A DNA stretch of 64,000 bases, taken from the NCBI GenBank assembly GCA_038235275.1, contig JBBSUC010000007.1:1-64000 (forward strand), read 5' to 3'. Under the pieces are notes generated by a model. It did no database searches, was not told the DNA's origin, and worked only from the letters and a program-made list of their open reading frames with translations. Origin of the DNA: Persicitalea sp038235275. GTDB taxonomy: Bacteria; Bacteroidota; Bacteroidia; Cytophagales; Spirosomataceae. A program made the translations under genes and the position numbers. Of this stretch, positions 24,503 to 33,168 are shown piece by piece. Position 1 is the first letter of the stretch. Every line of letters starts with the position of its first letter.

Positions 24503-25227
24503 CTAGCACACGGACTTGGCGATTTTACCCATAACGAGGTGGCTGTCGCCAAATCGGCATAATGCGTCACAGTTGTTTCTAAGTTCGGAGAATAAAATAT
24601 ACTTGATCGGCACGTTGTTACTTTTGACCGACGGGCGAACGAGTTGCAGGCAGACGTCCTTCTCCCGGCTGTCAGGCACGACCAGGTACAGCGTTTCGTC
24701 GCCATCGGCGATACTGTACGAGAGGTCCGACAGGGGGAGTATGCCCGAATAGATAGACGTGCTCTTCTCCACCTCGAAGGCGGCCAGGACGTTGTCCGTC
24801 CCCTTTTCAAACCACAGAACGTCGATCAGCCGGATGGTGTTCCGGGTTTCGGGATTTCCCGAAGCAGTTGCTCCTCCTTGGTGGCGTTGAGGCAGTTTTC
24901 CAGGAACTGACCGAAGGCCCGCTTGTTCGCCTGGTTCTCGTAAATATCAGGAATCCTGAGTTTGGGCTTCCAGTAGAATGGGTGGGAAGCGCCCTCGAAT
25001 ACCTGTTTCTGTTCGGTGATGCAATTCAGCACGAATTCAAGGGAAGACCCCCGGAAGTCGTTGGGAAACCGGTCCTGCTTGATGTCGACCACGATTTGCT
25101 GCACACCCCGTCGGATGAACCGAAACGCCTTCAATCGGTTCTCGTTGTTGATAAACCAGGTGTTGTACACCGATTCTGGGTCGGACTTATACTGTTGGAT
25201 AATGCCCTGTATGCCGGAATGGCTCAT
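24503..25227 (-). pseudogene. broken gene with nuclease-like features
   Basis: An N-terminal piece of 133 residues (24826-25227; MSHSGIQGIIQQY, PFYWKPKLRIPDIYEN) runs into a wrong-frame tail after LLREI. A second piece in another frame (24503 to about 24828) reads RLIDVLWFEKGTDN and LAAFEVEKSTSIYSG, ending in TAG. Both pieces look like conserved protein and seem to be the two ends of one gene of about 350-400 residues that lost its middle. The D-x(n)-FEVEKS pattern recalls PD-(D/E)XK-type nucleases, so a restriction-like enzyme is possible. This is pattern recognition only. It lies between copper genes and seems unrelated to them. Confidence 0.55.
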
Positions 25228-25260
25228 TGATTGATTTCTGGTAAACGATTTATTTAAATT

Positions 25261-26328
25261 TCAGTTTTTGGCCGCATCCAGCACCATCCCCTTGATCGAC
25301 TCACCGTCCTCCCAGACACAGAATGCCTGGCCGTCGGTCAGCGCGGCTACCCTGGGAAAGCGGCCCATTCCCAGGTTTTTCGGCTCTTGGCCGCCCGGTG
25401 GACGAAACCACACCTCACCCTGATCCTGCCAGACGACGAACGTGCTACCGCCGCTGGTGGCCACCGATGCGTTTCGGCCCGACGCGATGGGCCGTTCTGC
25501 CTCACCCGGTTTCGACAGATACAGCTCCTTTTCCCGCCGCCACACCGTGGTCAGCCCGTCGCTGCCAGCGCTGATGCCGCCACCGTCCATGGGGCAGGCA
25601 TTGAGTTTCCAACTGCCGTTGCCCATTTTCACGGGTGGTTGAAAGGTTTTTCCGCCGTTGAGCGAGGTGGCGAGGTACATATTGCGCGCCCCGTCGAGCC
25701 AGTTCCTGAACATCACGTACACTTTGTCACCCTGCATGGTGGCAGAGGGCGAGCAGCACTCACATACCGTCGAGTCGGGCGAGCGGTACACCAGTTGGTT
25801 CTTACTCCACGTCTGCCCGCCGTCGGTAGAAACGGAACCGAATATTTTGTTCTTTCGATCGCCGCGCAAGTCGAGCCAGGTGACGAAGAATTTGCCCTTT
25901 CCGTCGCTGGCCAGGGCGTTGAAGCCTTCTTTGGCTACCTCGGGCGTATCGTTGACCATACGCCGCCCTCGCCACTTTCCCGTTTCCCGATCGAGCTTGT
26001 AGGCATACAGGTTGCCAGCCTTATCGATGGCTGTGATGACCGTTGCAAGTCGCGAGGAAGCAATCTGCGGCCCCCGCGACGCTCCCAGATGCAACCCTTT
26101 AAGGCTATCCACCAGGACGGGTGAGGCAAAGGTCTTGCCCTGGTCGTTGGAAAAAGAATAGTATATCGCGCTTTCTCGGCCAAAGACCATTTCCAGGTTC
26201 CCGTCTGCCCCCGCAAAAATACTTGGCTGGATACCCGGCTGGGTAAAAAGTGTCTGCTGGGCTTGGGAAACCGGAATGCCGATAGCCAGCATCAGGGCCA
26301 GGCAGGTGAAGCTCTTCGAAATATTCAT
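25261..26328 (-). CDS. BNR/Asp-box beta-propeller protein with CECC motif
   Basis: 355 residues from the ATG at 26328, with a signal peptide (about 1-23, ending SQAQ). Repeated Asp-box-like turns (SNDQGKTF, STDGGQTW, SLNGGKTF) indicate a sialidase-type beta-propeller. The sialidase arginine triad is not evident, so glycosidase activity is doubtful. Instead a Cys cluster VCECCSPSA (about residue 190) and NACPMDGGG (about 243) suggest metal binding. Relatives are found beside copper genes in Bacteroidota. It lies between the nuclease-like remnant and a multicopper oxidase on the same strand. Confidence 0.7.
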   Translation of the reverse strand: MNISKSFTCLALMLAIGIPVSQAQQTLFTQPGIQPSIFAGADGNLEMVFGRESAIYYSFSNDQGKTFASPVLVDSLKGLHLGASRGPQIASSRLATVITAIDKAGNLYAYKLDRETGKWRGRRMVNDTPEVAKEGFNALASDGKGKFFVTWLDLRGDRKNKIFGSVSTDGGQTWSKNQLVYRSPDSTVCECCSPSATMQGDKVYVMFRNWLDGARNMYLATSLNGGKTFQPPVKMGNGSWKLNACPMDGGGISAGSDGLTTVWRREKELYLSKPGEAERPIASGRNASVATSGGSTFVVWQDQGEVWFRPPGGQEPKNLGMGRFPRVAALTDGQAFCVWEDGESIKGMVLDAAKN

Positions 26329-26379
26329 AATAACAATCATGGTTTGAAATAGTACCAGGTCAAAAGGCTCAACCCAGTG

Positions 26380-27864
26380 TCAGCCTACCTGAAAATTAAG
26401 CATCATGCCGTCGTCCTCGTGTTCGAGGTTGTGGCAGTGGAAGACAAATTTACCAGCCCGCTCGAACTTGGTGATGACGCGAACGCTCTCGCCCGGCATG
26501 ACCAGCACGGTGTCCTTCCAGCCCTGCTCGTGGGCCGTGAGTTTGTTTCGGCCGCCCGCGCGGCTGAGTACCTGAAAGAACGTGCCGTGCATATGCATCG
26601 GGTGAGGCTCGTCGCCATTGGTGTTGTTGAACTCCCAGATTTCCACATTGTTCAGCGGCACCGACTCGTCGATCCGGTCCATCGAAAACGTTTTGCCGTT
26701 GATCGTGTGCATCCCCGCCATATTCTTCATTTTGCCCATTTTGTGCTTGCCTGAGCCTTCCATGGAAACACCGATTTCGAAAGTCCGGGTTTTGGCGGCG
26801 GAAGCAGCGGATATCGCCGGGATCGTGTTTAGGGTACCCGGCATGGTGAAAGGATCGCTTTCCGCTTTGTCAACCACAAACTTCATGATTTTAAAGCCCT
26901 GACTTCCCTGGGAATCCGCGCCGGAGAAGGGGGTGCTTTGCAGGAAAACCTCGTCGTTTATATTCATCCTGCCGAAATCCAGCAGCAGATCGACCCGCTC
27001 GCCGGGGGCGAGCAGCAGGCTGCTGACGGTTTCGGGAGCAGGCAGCAGACCGCCGTCGGAGCCGATAACGGTAAAGGAATCTCCACTGCTCAGGGCCAGG
27101 TTGTAGACTCGTCCGTTGGACCCGTTCAGCACCCGGAGGCGGTACATCCGGGAAGCCACGTTGCGATACGGGGCATGCACTCCGTTCACCGTAATCGTAT
27201 CACCCATGTAGCCGATCATCACCTCACCCATTGTCGGATTGTAGTGCAGCGCTCCGTTGGCATCGACGCGTTTATCCTGAATCACCAACGGGATTTCGTA
27301 CTCGCCGGACGGAAGTTTCAAAGCCCGCTCCTCGGGGCTTTCGATGATGAACATCCCCGCCAGGCCCATGAACACCTGCCGCCCCGTTTTCGTGTGCGGA
27401 TGTGGATGGTACCACGCCATGCTCGCGGACTGCTCTATTTTGAAAGAATAGTTGAAAGACTGCCCGGCCATTACCATCTGCTCGGGATGCCCGTCCATGG
27501 CGGGGGGAACGAGCAGTCCGTGCCAGTGGATGTTGGTCTCCTCGGTAAGCCCGTTGGTGAAGGGGATGTTCACCAGGCTACCCCGCTCCGCCCGGATGGT
27601 CGGCCCCAGAATGCTGCTTCGGTAACCCAGCGTCGGTCCGTTTTTACCCGGCATAACCGACCCACTCATGCTGCGGGCATTCAGCGGTGTTCCCGATGCG
27701 GCAGTTTCGAGCGTGGCAAGTGGCGTGGTGAAGGCCCCCTGCATGATGTCGGGTGCCACGGCATTCATGTCGCTCATGTCCATGCAGCCCGACAACAGGC
27801 TCTCCGACACGGCCAATCCGGCAGCCCCCAGGCCCAGCGTTTTCAAAAACTCAATACGTTTCAT
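26380..27864 (-). CDS. three-domain multicopper oxidase (CueO-like) lipoprotein
   Basis: 494 residues. The start KRIEFLKTLGLGAAGLA resembles a Tat signal (KR instead of RR) and is followed by a lipobox (LLSGC, Cys27), so a folded lipoprotein is possible. Copper motifs are NIHWHG (113-115), WYHPHPH (153-155), PHPMHMHGTFF and the type 1 site HCHNLEHEDDGMM. A short Met-rich segment (KHKMGKMKNMAGM) precedes domain 3, as in CueO where it binds Cu(I). The likely reaction is oxidation of Cu(I) to the less toxic Cu(II). It is 52 bases upstream of the BNR protein gene and probably cotranscribed with it. Confidence 0.9.
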   Translation of the reverse strand: MKRIEFLKTLGLGAAGLAVSESLLSGCMDMSDMNAVAPDIMQGAFTTPLATLETAASGTPLNARSMSGSVMPGKNGPTLGYRSSILGPTIRAERGSLVNIPFTNGLTEETNIHWHGLLVPPAMDGHPEQMVMAGQSFNYSFKIEQSASMAWYHPHPHTKTGRQVFMGLAGMFIIESPEERALKLPSGEYEIPLVIQDKRVDANGALHYNPTMGEVMIGYMGDTITVNGVHAPYRNVASRMYRLRVLNGSNGRVYNLALSSGDSFTVIGSDGGLLPAPETVSSLLLAPGERVDLLLDFGRMNINDEVFLQSTPFSGADSQGSQGFKIMKFVVDKAESDPFTMPGTLNTIPAISAASAAKTRTFEIGVSMEGSGKHKMGKMKNMAGMHTINGKTFSMDRIDESVPLNNVEIWEFNNTNGDEPHPMHMHGTFFQVLSRAGGRNKLTAHEQGWKDTVLVMPGESVRVITKFERAGKFVFHCHNLEHEDDGMMLNFQVG

Positions 27865-28017
27865 CAGAATCGGGTCAGGTAGATTGAAAAGGATATTTTA
27901 AAAAGTGTGTGTATAGGGTTCAAGTCTAAGAACCGGAACGGAGTCAGTTTATAAAGTAAGGCAGAAGCCACATGCTTCCATGCAGCTTCTGCCTTCAAAT
28001 ACGGATTAATCATCTGT

Positions 28018-28362
28018 TCAGTTGCCCACCGAAGCCATTTCCCGGCACGACTTGGCGCTCTTGCGGCAGGCTTCCGCGCACTTGCGGCAGTGCTCGTGCA
28101 TGTCGGCGTGCTTCTCACACTCCTCGGCGCATTTCTCGCAAATGGTGGCGCACAACTCACAGATCTGGCTGCTGAACTGGCTGTTGAGCGACATGAACTG
28201 GGCCGTGGCCTGGCAGATGGCCATGCAGTCGATGTCCGTGCGGATGCACTCCGCCATCATTTGTACGTTGTCTCCCGACAAACTGCTGTCGATGCACTGC
28301 CCGCAGGCCGTAGCGCATTCCTGACAATCCTTGATGCATTGTTGAATTTGTTCCTTAGTCAT
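28018..28362 (-). CDS. Cys-rich four-helix bundle copper-storage protein (Csp-like)
   Basis: 114 residues with 17 Cys spaced as CxxxC and CxxC along four predicted helices (for example CIKDCQECATACGQC and CRKCAEACRKSAKSC) and several His. This is the pattern of Csp3-type proteins, whose tube of cysteines stores many Cu(I) ions. No signal peptide is present, so it is cytosolic. The call to the DUF326/Csp family is strong; the stored metal is inferred from the family and the location at the edge of the copper island. A promoter-like box lies 67 bases upstream. Confidence 0.88.
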   Translation of the reverse strand: MTKEQIQQCIKDCQECATACGQCIDSSLSGDNVQMMAECIRTDIDCMAICQATAQFMSLNSQFSSQICELCATICEKCAEECEKHADMHEHCRKCAEACRKSAKSCREMASVGN

Positions 28363-28428
28363 AGTGGTTTAGTTTATTAATGAGTGGAAATAAGTGAGGA
28401 CAGCCATTGTCCCCGTGTCTTTGTTTTG

Positions 28429-28436
28429 CAAAAGTA
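28429..28436 (-). promoter_or_regulatory. TAnnTTTG promoter-like box for Csp-like gene
   Basis: The minus strand reads TACTTTTG, matching the Bacteroidota -7 consensus, 67 bases upstream of the ATG at 28362. The -33 element is not clear. Confidence 0.4.
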
Positions 28437-28527
28437 AAAAACACCCCAACCGCATTCTTACAGAATTTCGTTTGGGGATTGCAATGTTTTCCCTTTTCTG
28501 AACTGATTTCACTTAATGTAACGTGAA

Positions 28528-29453
28528 TTATGGACAAAGTCTTCTTTCAACCGGGACTACGATTGAGGGCTTGTGGTCATAAAAACAATAAGCGACCAGC
28601 CCTGAAAGGATATTGACCTGAGCGTTGAGCGGGCTTCGGTGGCGGGTGTGTTCGACATCGAAGACCGATGTGAGCAGGTCGTTGACTGACTCGATCAGCC
28701 CGCGCTTGGGCAGATCGAGTCTTGTCGGCCAGGGGCATCAAGGCGTTCTTCACACGGCGGCGAACCTTCGTGACGATGTGCAAGCCCCGCAGGTAGAATT
28801 CAGCGAACAGCTTGCAGGGCCGCCTGTGCGGTGAGGTAGCCTCGGTCCCCGAAACACTGCCCTTTCAGCCCATCGAACAGTTCGGTCAGCAGCCCGCCGT
28901 TGTTGTTAGACACGTTGCCGGGCGTGAGGGCGAAGTTGACCAACTGACCGTACTGGTTAATGACCAGATGAGCCTTCAGGCCGTAGAACCAGCCCATTGA
29001 GGACTTGCCTCGGGCGGCCACCCCGTCGAAGACCTTGTTGGAACGTATGCGGTGGTTGTCGCAGACGGCCAGCGGCTTACTGTCGGCGATCCGGGCCGCC
29101 GGGCGGTAAAAGCCCGTTCGCTCGCTTTGCCCGCAGAGCCATTTAAGCAGCACGAACAGTCCGGACAGCAGCCGGGGCATCCGGGCCACGAAGCGCTCGT
29201 AGGTCAGTAGGCTGGGGAAGTAGCTCGTCAGGTGCGTCTGGACGCAGTTGCGGTAATAGTCCCCGTCGAAGCATTTGTAGCCTGAGAAGTGATAGAAAAT
29301 GACGAGCGTCAGCATTTCGCTGTCGCTCATCTGGCCTTGGCGTGTGGTGGGCAGGCAGCCCTGCCGGGTTTGCCAATCGGTCAGGGCTTTGCAAAAATCG
29401 TCGCACACAATGAATATCTCGATCAGTTTTAATGTCTTATCTTCGCGAAGCAT
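28528..29453 (-). mobile_element. IS982-family transposase, two frameshifts
   Basis: The N-terminal 217 codons (28800-29453) contain SDSEMLTLVIFYHFSGYKCF, ADSKPLAVCDNHRI and CFGDRGYL, typical of IS982 DDE transposases. The frame breaks near 28810; the next frame carries LHIVTKVRRRVKNALMPLADKT, then breaks again near 28712, and the last frame gives KRGLIESVNDLLTSVFDVEHTRHRS and ends at TAA (28528). All family blocks are present in order, so it is a nearly complete copy inactivated by two small indels, or possibly read by frameshifting. I could not define terminal inverted repeats. Confidence 0.8.
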
Positions 29454-29783
29454 GGCAGTGGGGAGTAGTGATTTTGTGAGTTAGCACTACAAACTTCGCT
29501 ATCCCTGCTGACTATGCACTCAAAGTCAACAACTTATTACGATCAGTACCCCACCCAGGTGAGAGTGCATCAAAAAGTGTGGGGCAACTGTTTGATGAAT
29601 TGAGAATCTCGGCACGGTGAACCGTGCGTACTTCACTCAAATGCTGACATCGTCGTTACGCCCGGTACTGTGTTGCCTTGAAATAGGCCGTCGAATTTAT
29701 AGCCTCCAGGATTGACTATTCATGCGAATATTGGATTTAACTAAAAATATTGGATTTAACTAAAGCAGAAGCAGAAGCTCATC
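29454..29783. other. gap with no gene; contains 19-bp tandem duplication
   Basis: No coding pattern is supported here. The 19-mer beginning aatattggatttaac occurs twice in direct contact (29727-29745 and 29746-29764), which looks like recent slippage or a footprint. The rest may include the end of the IS982 copy. Confidence 0.5.
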
Positions 29784-29825
29784 GTGGGGTATATTTGTGT
29801 GACCAAACACATAATATCCCCCACG

Positions 29826-30017
29826 ATGAAAGCCTTGGAATTAATCCACCTCCACTTCCTCCTCAATAAACCATATGACGTGCTCTCGCAATTCATAGAA
29901 GGCGAAGGGCGGATGATGGGCAAACTAAATCTCAATAGACGGGTAAAATACAGTCTGGATGAAGAGAAAGACTATCAGCTTCAAACGTCGGAAAAGCTGC
30001 TTGCCGACCTACTGTGA
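29826..30017 (+). pseudogene. possible pseudouridine synthase N-terminal fragment
   Basis: From the ATG at 29826 the frame gives a 63-residue product with HFLLNKPYDVLSQFIEGEG near its start. This resembles the beginning of RluE/RluB-type rRNA pseudouridine synthases (F-x-x-x-KPY-x-VLSQF). The remaining residues (RRVKYSLDEEKDYQ) do not follow the family and no catalytic RLD motif is present, so it would be a truncated remnant. The match is short. Confidence 0.4.
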
Positions 30018-31252
30018 CCGCACCCAAATCAGACTCAAAGCCGACACCTCCCGGTGGTCGGTGACGTAAAAAAAGTCGCAAGCAAAATCCGCCTCGGGTA
30101 CCTCGGCGGTAAGTTTTTTCTGCGTGGGATAGACTTTGGCTTCCACGCTGGCCCAAACCCGTTTTTCATTGGTTGAGGCGGTGTCCGAAGAATAGTAAAA
30201 CCGCGCCGAGCGCAGACCGACCACAGCCTCGTATGCGGTGCTGACGGTCGCGGTCGTCTTCTTTAACGCTTCCAGCTTGGGCAGCGGAACGCCGTCGTTC
30301 AGTACCGATCCGAAGAAATACCGGATTTTGACCGACTCCAAGCCGTAGGGACGGCTGTGCCGCATATCGGGTTTCAGGCAGATTTTTTTCTCCGCTTTTT
30401 GGGGCAGCGCGTAGGTTCTGGCATAGAGTACGATGTTGTAAAAACGATCCTTATTGCCATTGACAAACAACAGCGAAGACCTGGCAAAGGGTAGGTACAC
30501 CGACGGATCGAAGTACTTCATCCAATTGGCTTTTCCCTGGGAAGATAGCTTCGCCAGATCTTTGCCAAAAACGTCCGACTCGTCGTAATACGCGCAGCCG
30601 TACACCGGGACAGCGGCTTTGAAACGGTCATCGAGGCCAGCGACGATGCAGGTCAGGTAGCCACCCCAACTAATGCCCGTCAAGGCGGTTTTCTGGCGAT
30701 TTACTTCCGGGCGATTCAGCAGCAGCGAGTGGGCCAAAATCACAATCCCTACCGCGTGATAACTCCACACATCGTGCAGGTCGCCCTTCTCGATGACTAC
30801 GAATTTTTGCTCGTGGGTTTGATCCGGCCCGGCCATCGGCAGCGGCTGGCCGTCGGCTCCCTTGCCGCCCAAGTCCATCGCGATGGCGGCGTAGCCATCG
30901 GCGGCCCATTTTTCCACCCATTCCTTAAAGGCCGCGCTACCCCCGCCTTGTACCAGCACCACACCGGGAAATTTCCGATCCGTCTTTCTGCCCATCAGCA
31001 AGTCAGGATTGGAATAGTAAGCAAAAACCGCGTCGGTTTTCCAGCATAGGGAATGCTTTCGTAAGTAAGGGAGCGAACCGCCGAGATAGAATCTTGCCAC
31101 GAAAAAGCCGTAGTTTTACTCAATGCTTTAAAGTCCCAGAGCAATTCCGTCGAGCCGAAGCGTTGGATGTCGACGACAGGAATGGATTTCTGAGCCTAAC
31201 TTCCATTGTACAAAAAGACAAGCAGCAGCGGAAGCAGGATTTTTTTCGTCAT
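30009..31252 (-). pseudogene. alpha/beta-hydrolase (esterase-like), disrupted
   Basis: The gene should start at the ATG at 31252 (MTKKILLPLLLVFLYNGS), but codon 19 is TAG, just before AQKSIPV, so the signal peptide is interrupted. The same frame continues through LWDFKALS and LTYESIPYAGKPTR, then a frameshift near 31030 moves it into the long frame ending at 30009. That part has the hydrolase core: FPGVVLVQGGG, the nucleophile elbow GISWGGY and a C-terminal His in DMRHSRP. The family resembles acetyl-xylan esterase/dienelactone hydrolase-like proteins of Bacteroidota glycan loci. One stop plus one shift argue for a pseudogene. Confidence 0.75.
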
Positions 31253-31326
31253 TAAGTTTTTATTTTCTAGAGAAGCCGATAACACCAAACACCAACGCCA
31301 CAACAAGGATATTTCTTGAAAGAGTT

Positions 31327-31364
31327 AAAAAAACGCGAGCCTCCACCAAGTGAAGGCCCGCGTT
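31327..31364 (-). terminator. rho-independent terminator after SusD gene
   Basis: An 11-bp stem with one mismatch (31332-31342 and 31354-31364) is followed on the minus strand by a run of seven T (31327-31333), 45 bases after the SusD stop. This closes the SusC-SusD unit. Confidence 0.8.
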
Positions 31365-31408
31365 TTGTTCCCTACTAAGAACTAAGAACTAAGAACGATG
31401 TACGAAAA

Positions 31409-33076
31409 TCACCGCCACAACGGATTCTGCACCAGGTTGGGATTGTTGTCCAGCTCCCGGCGCGGAATCGGCACCACACGCAGTTTTTCCTCGAAAGGCA
31501 CCGAACCGGTAGCGGTACCTATAAATGGCGGCTTGAACTTGTCGAGCCGAATCAGATCCGGTACGCGCTGCGACTCGAAGAACAACTCCACGCGGCGCTG
31601 TTGCAGGATCTCGTCCAGCAAGGCTTGGCCCGAAAAGCCATCGGTATAGGTCGGCGCGAAGCCTGCGCGATCGGTGATCTTTTTCAGGTATTCCTTGGCG
31701 ACCCCCATATTACCCAACTGGAACTCCGCTTCGGCCCGCATCAGCACAAGGTCGGCGTAGCGAATCACGGGGTACATCAGCGGGTGGTTGTAGCCACCGT
31801 CCCAGATGTTGGTGCCGATGAACTCCTTGATGGCGTACTTCTTGATGTGCAGGTATTCGCCCGCCGTGCCGTTGGTTTGCTTGATTTTTTGGTACAGCGA
31901 ATCCGTATTGACCACGCTTTTCACAATCACCGAAGTCGGGTCGGCCGTATTTTTGAGGACGTAGTTATTGAATTTAGGATAAAACAAAAACTCCTTCGTC
32001 CGCTTGTCGCCCTTGCCGCCGTACTGAATCATGATGTCCGACAACTCTGGGCTGGCCGCGTAGCGGGCCTGGCCGGTGCGGCCGTTGCCAGGCAGATAAC
32101 CCACCCCGTTTTCGTTGACGACCTGAATAGGGCCCATGCCCACGGGCATCACGCCGATCGAGCCAAGGGTCGAGAGGTTGCGGTACATGAATGGCAGACC
32201 GCCGTAGATGGGCCCATAGACAAAGCCTGCGCCCCAAATCATTTCCTGGTTTTTCACCCACTTATCACCTTTGGTGTAGACGAAAATATCCCGGAATTTG
32301 TCTTCCTGCATGGGTTCGAGGGCATACACGCCCAGGCTTTCCACGGCGGTGGCGTACTGCTTCACTTTGTCCCAGTGCTGCTTGTTGCCGGGGCGGGTGC
32401 GGTAAAGGTAGGTTCGCGCCAGCAGGGCGTTGGCCACGCCGGTGTTGGCGCGGCCATCCACGAAATTGGGCTTGGGGGCGGGCAACCCTTTGAGCGATTC
32501 TTCCAAATCCTTCACCACCTGATTCCAGCACTCCTCGTTGGTGGCTTTCTCGGGATAGTAGCTCTCGGGCGTCGTCACTTTCAGCACCAGCGGGACTTCC
32601 TCGTAGAGGTGTGTAAGCACGAAGTAGCAGAAACCGCGCATGAAATACGCCTCGGCCAGCACGCTTTTCTTGGTTTCCGCCGAAATGGCCGTATTGTCTA
32701 TCACGTTCTCGATGATCCAGTTGGCCCGGTAAATCGTCTCGTAGCTAAACTGCCAACCATCACTGGCTACCTTCGTCTCGGGATTGTAGTTCAGCGTCAG
32801 GAAGGTGGACAGGCCGTTGTTTCCAAAATTCTTGGGAACCACCAGGTTGTCACCCCGCAGCATGTCGAAACTGGGCAGAAAGGCGTCGGCGTTGGCGCCG
32901 TAGAGCTTCGTCATGTAATCGTATAGGCCGATGGCTGCCTCCTTGGCGTCGGCGTCGTTGGTGAAAAAAGTATCGGCCGTCTTCTTGGTCGGGTGAATCT
33001 CTTTCAAGAATTCCGTCGTGCAGCTACCCAGGAAGAGCAGGGTGATACTGCCTATTATTTGAAGTGTCTTTTTCAT
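31409..33076 (-). CDS. SusD/RagB outer-membrane glycan-binding lipoprotein
   Basis: 555 residues with a lipobox (LFLGSC, Cys19). The TPR-type helical SusD fold is shown by YRANWIIENV, AYFMRGFCYFVLTHLYEEVPLV, ADLVLMRAEAEFQLG and the C-terminal QRRVELFFESQRVPDLIRL block. SusD forms a lid on the SusC channel and binds oligosaccharides at the cell surface. It follows the SusC gene by about 90 bases on the same strand. No glycosidase is next to this pair, only a dead esterase, so the substrate cannot be inferred. Confidence 0.92.
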   Translation of the reverse strand: MKKTLQIIGSITLLFLGSCTTEFLKEIHPTKKTADTFFTNDADAKEAAIGLYDYMTKLYGANADAFLPSFDMLRGDNLVVPKNFGNNGLSTFLTLNYNPETKVASDGWQFSYETIYRANWIIENVIDNTAISAETKKSVLAEAYFMRGFCYFVLTHLYEEVPLVLKVTTPESYYPEKATNEECWNQVVKDLEESLKGLPAPKPNFVDGRANTGVANALLARTYLYRTRPGNKQHWDKVKQYATAVESLGVYALEPMQEDKFRDIFVYTKGDKWVKNQEMIWGAGFVYGPIYGGLPFMYRNLSTLGSIGVMPVGMGPIQVVNENGVGYLPGNGRTGQARYAASPELSDIMIQYGGKGDKRTKEFLFYPKFNNYVLKNTADPTSVIVKSVVNTDSLYQKIKQTNGTAGEYLHIKKYAIKEFIGTNIWDGGYNHPLMYPVIRYADLVLMRAEAEFQLGNMGVAKEYLKKITDRAGFAPTYTDGFSGQALLDEILQQRRVELFFESQRVPDLIRLDKFKPPFIGTATGSVPFEEKLRVVPIPRRELDNNPNLVQNPLWR

Positions 33077-33168
33077 AATGTAAAATTTTAATGATGGAAT
33101 GAGTGAATGATAGAATATTGCTTTCGCCAGCTTATGCCTGTTCTATCATTCAAAATTCAAAATTGATA

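Noticed and set aside
24457..24810. 117-codon Arg/Ser-rich minus frame
   Set aside because: Overlaps the second piece of the nuclease-like gene in another frame; composition of a shadow.
25261..26328. Reading the BNR protein as a true sialidase
   Set aside because: Asp-boxes are present but no sialidase Arg triad or sugar genes nearby; the Cys clusters and copper context fit better.
29454..29600. Terminal inverted repeats of the IS982 copy
   Set aside because: Flanks of the transposase were compared by eye and no convincing matching ends were found.
31601..32926. 441-codon plus-strand open frame
   Set aside because: Antisense to the SusD gene; composition typical of a mirror frame.
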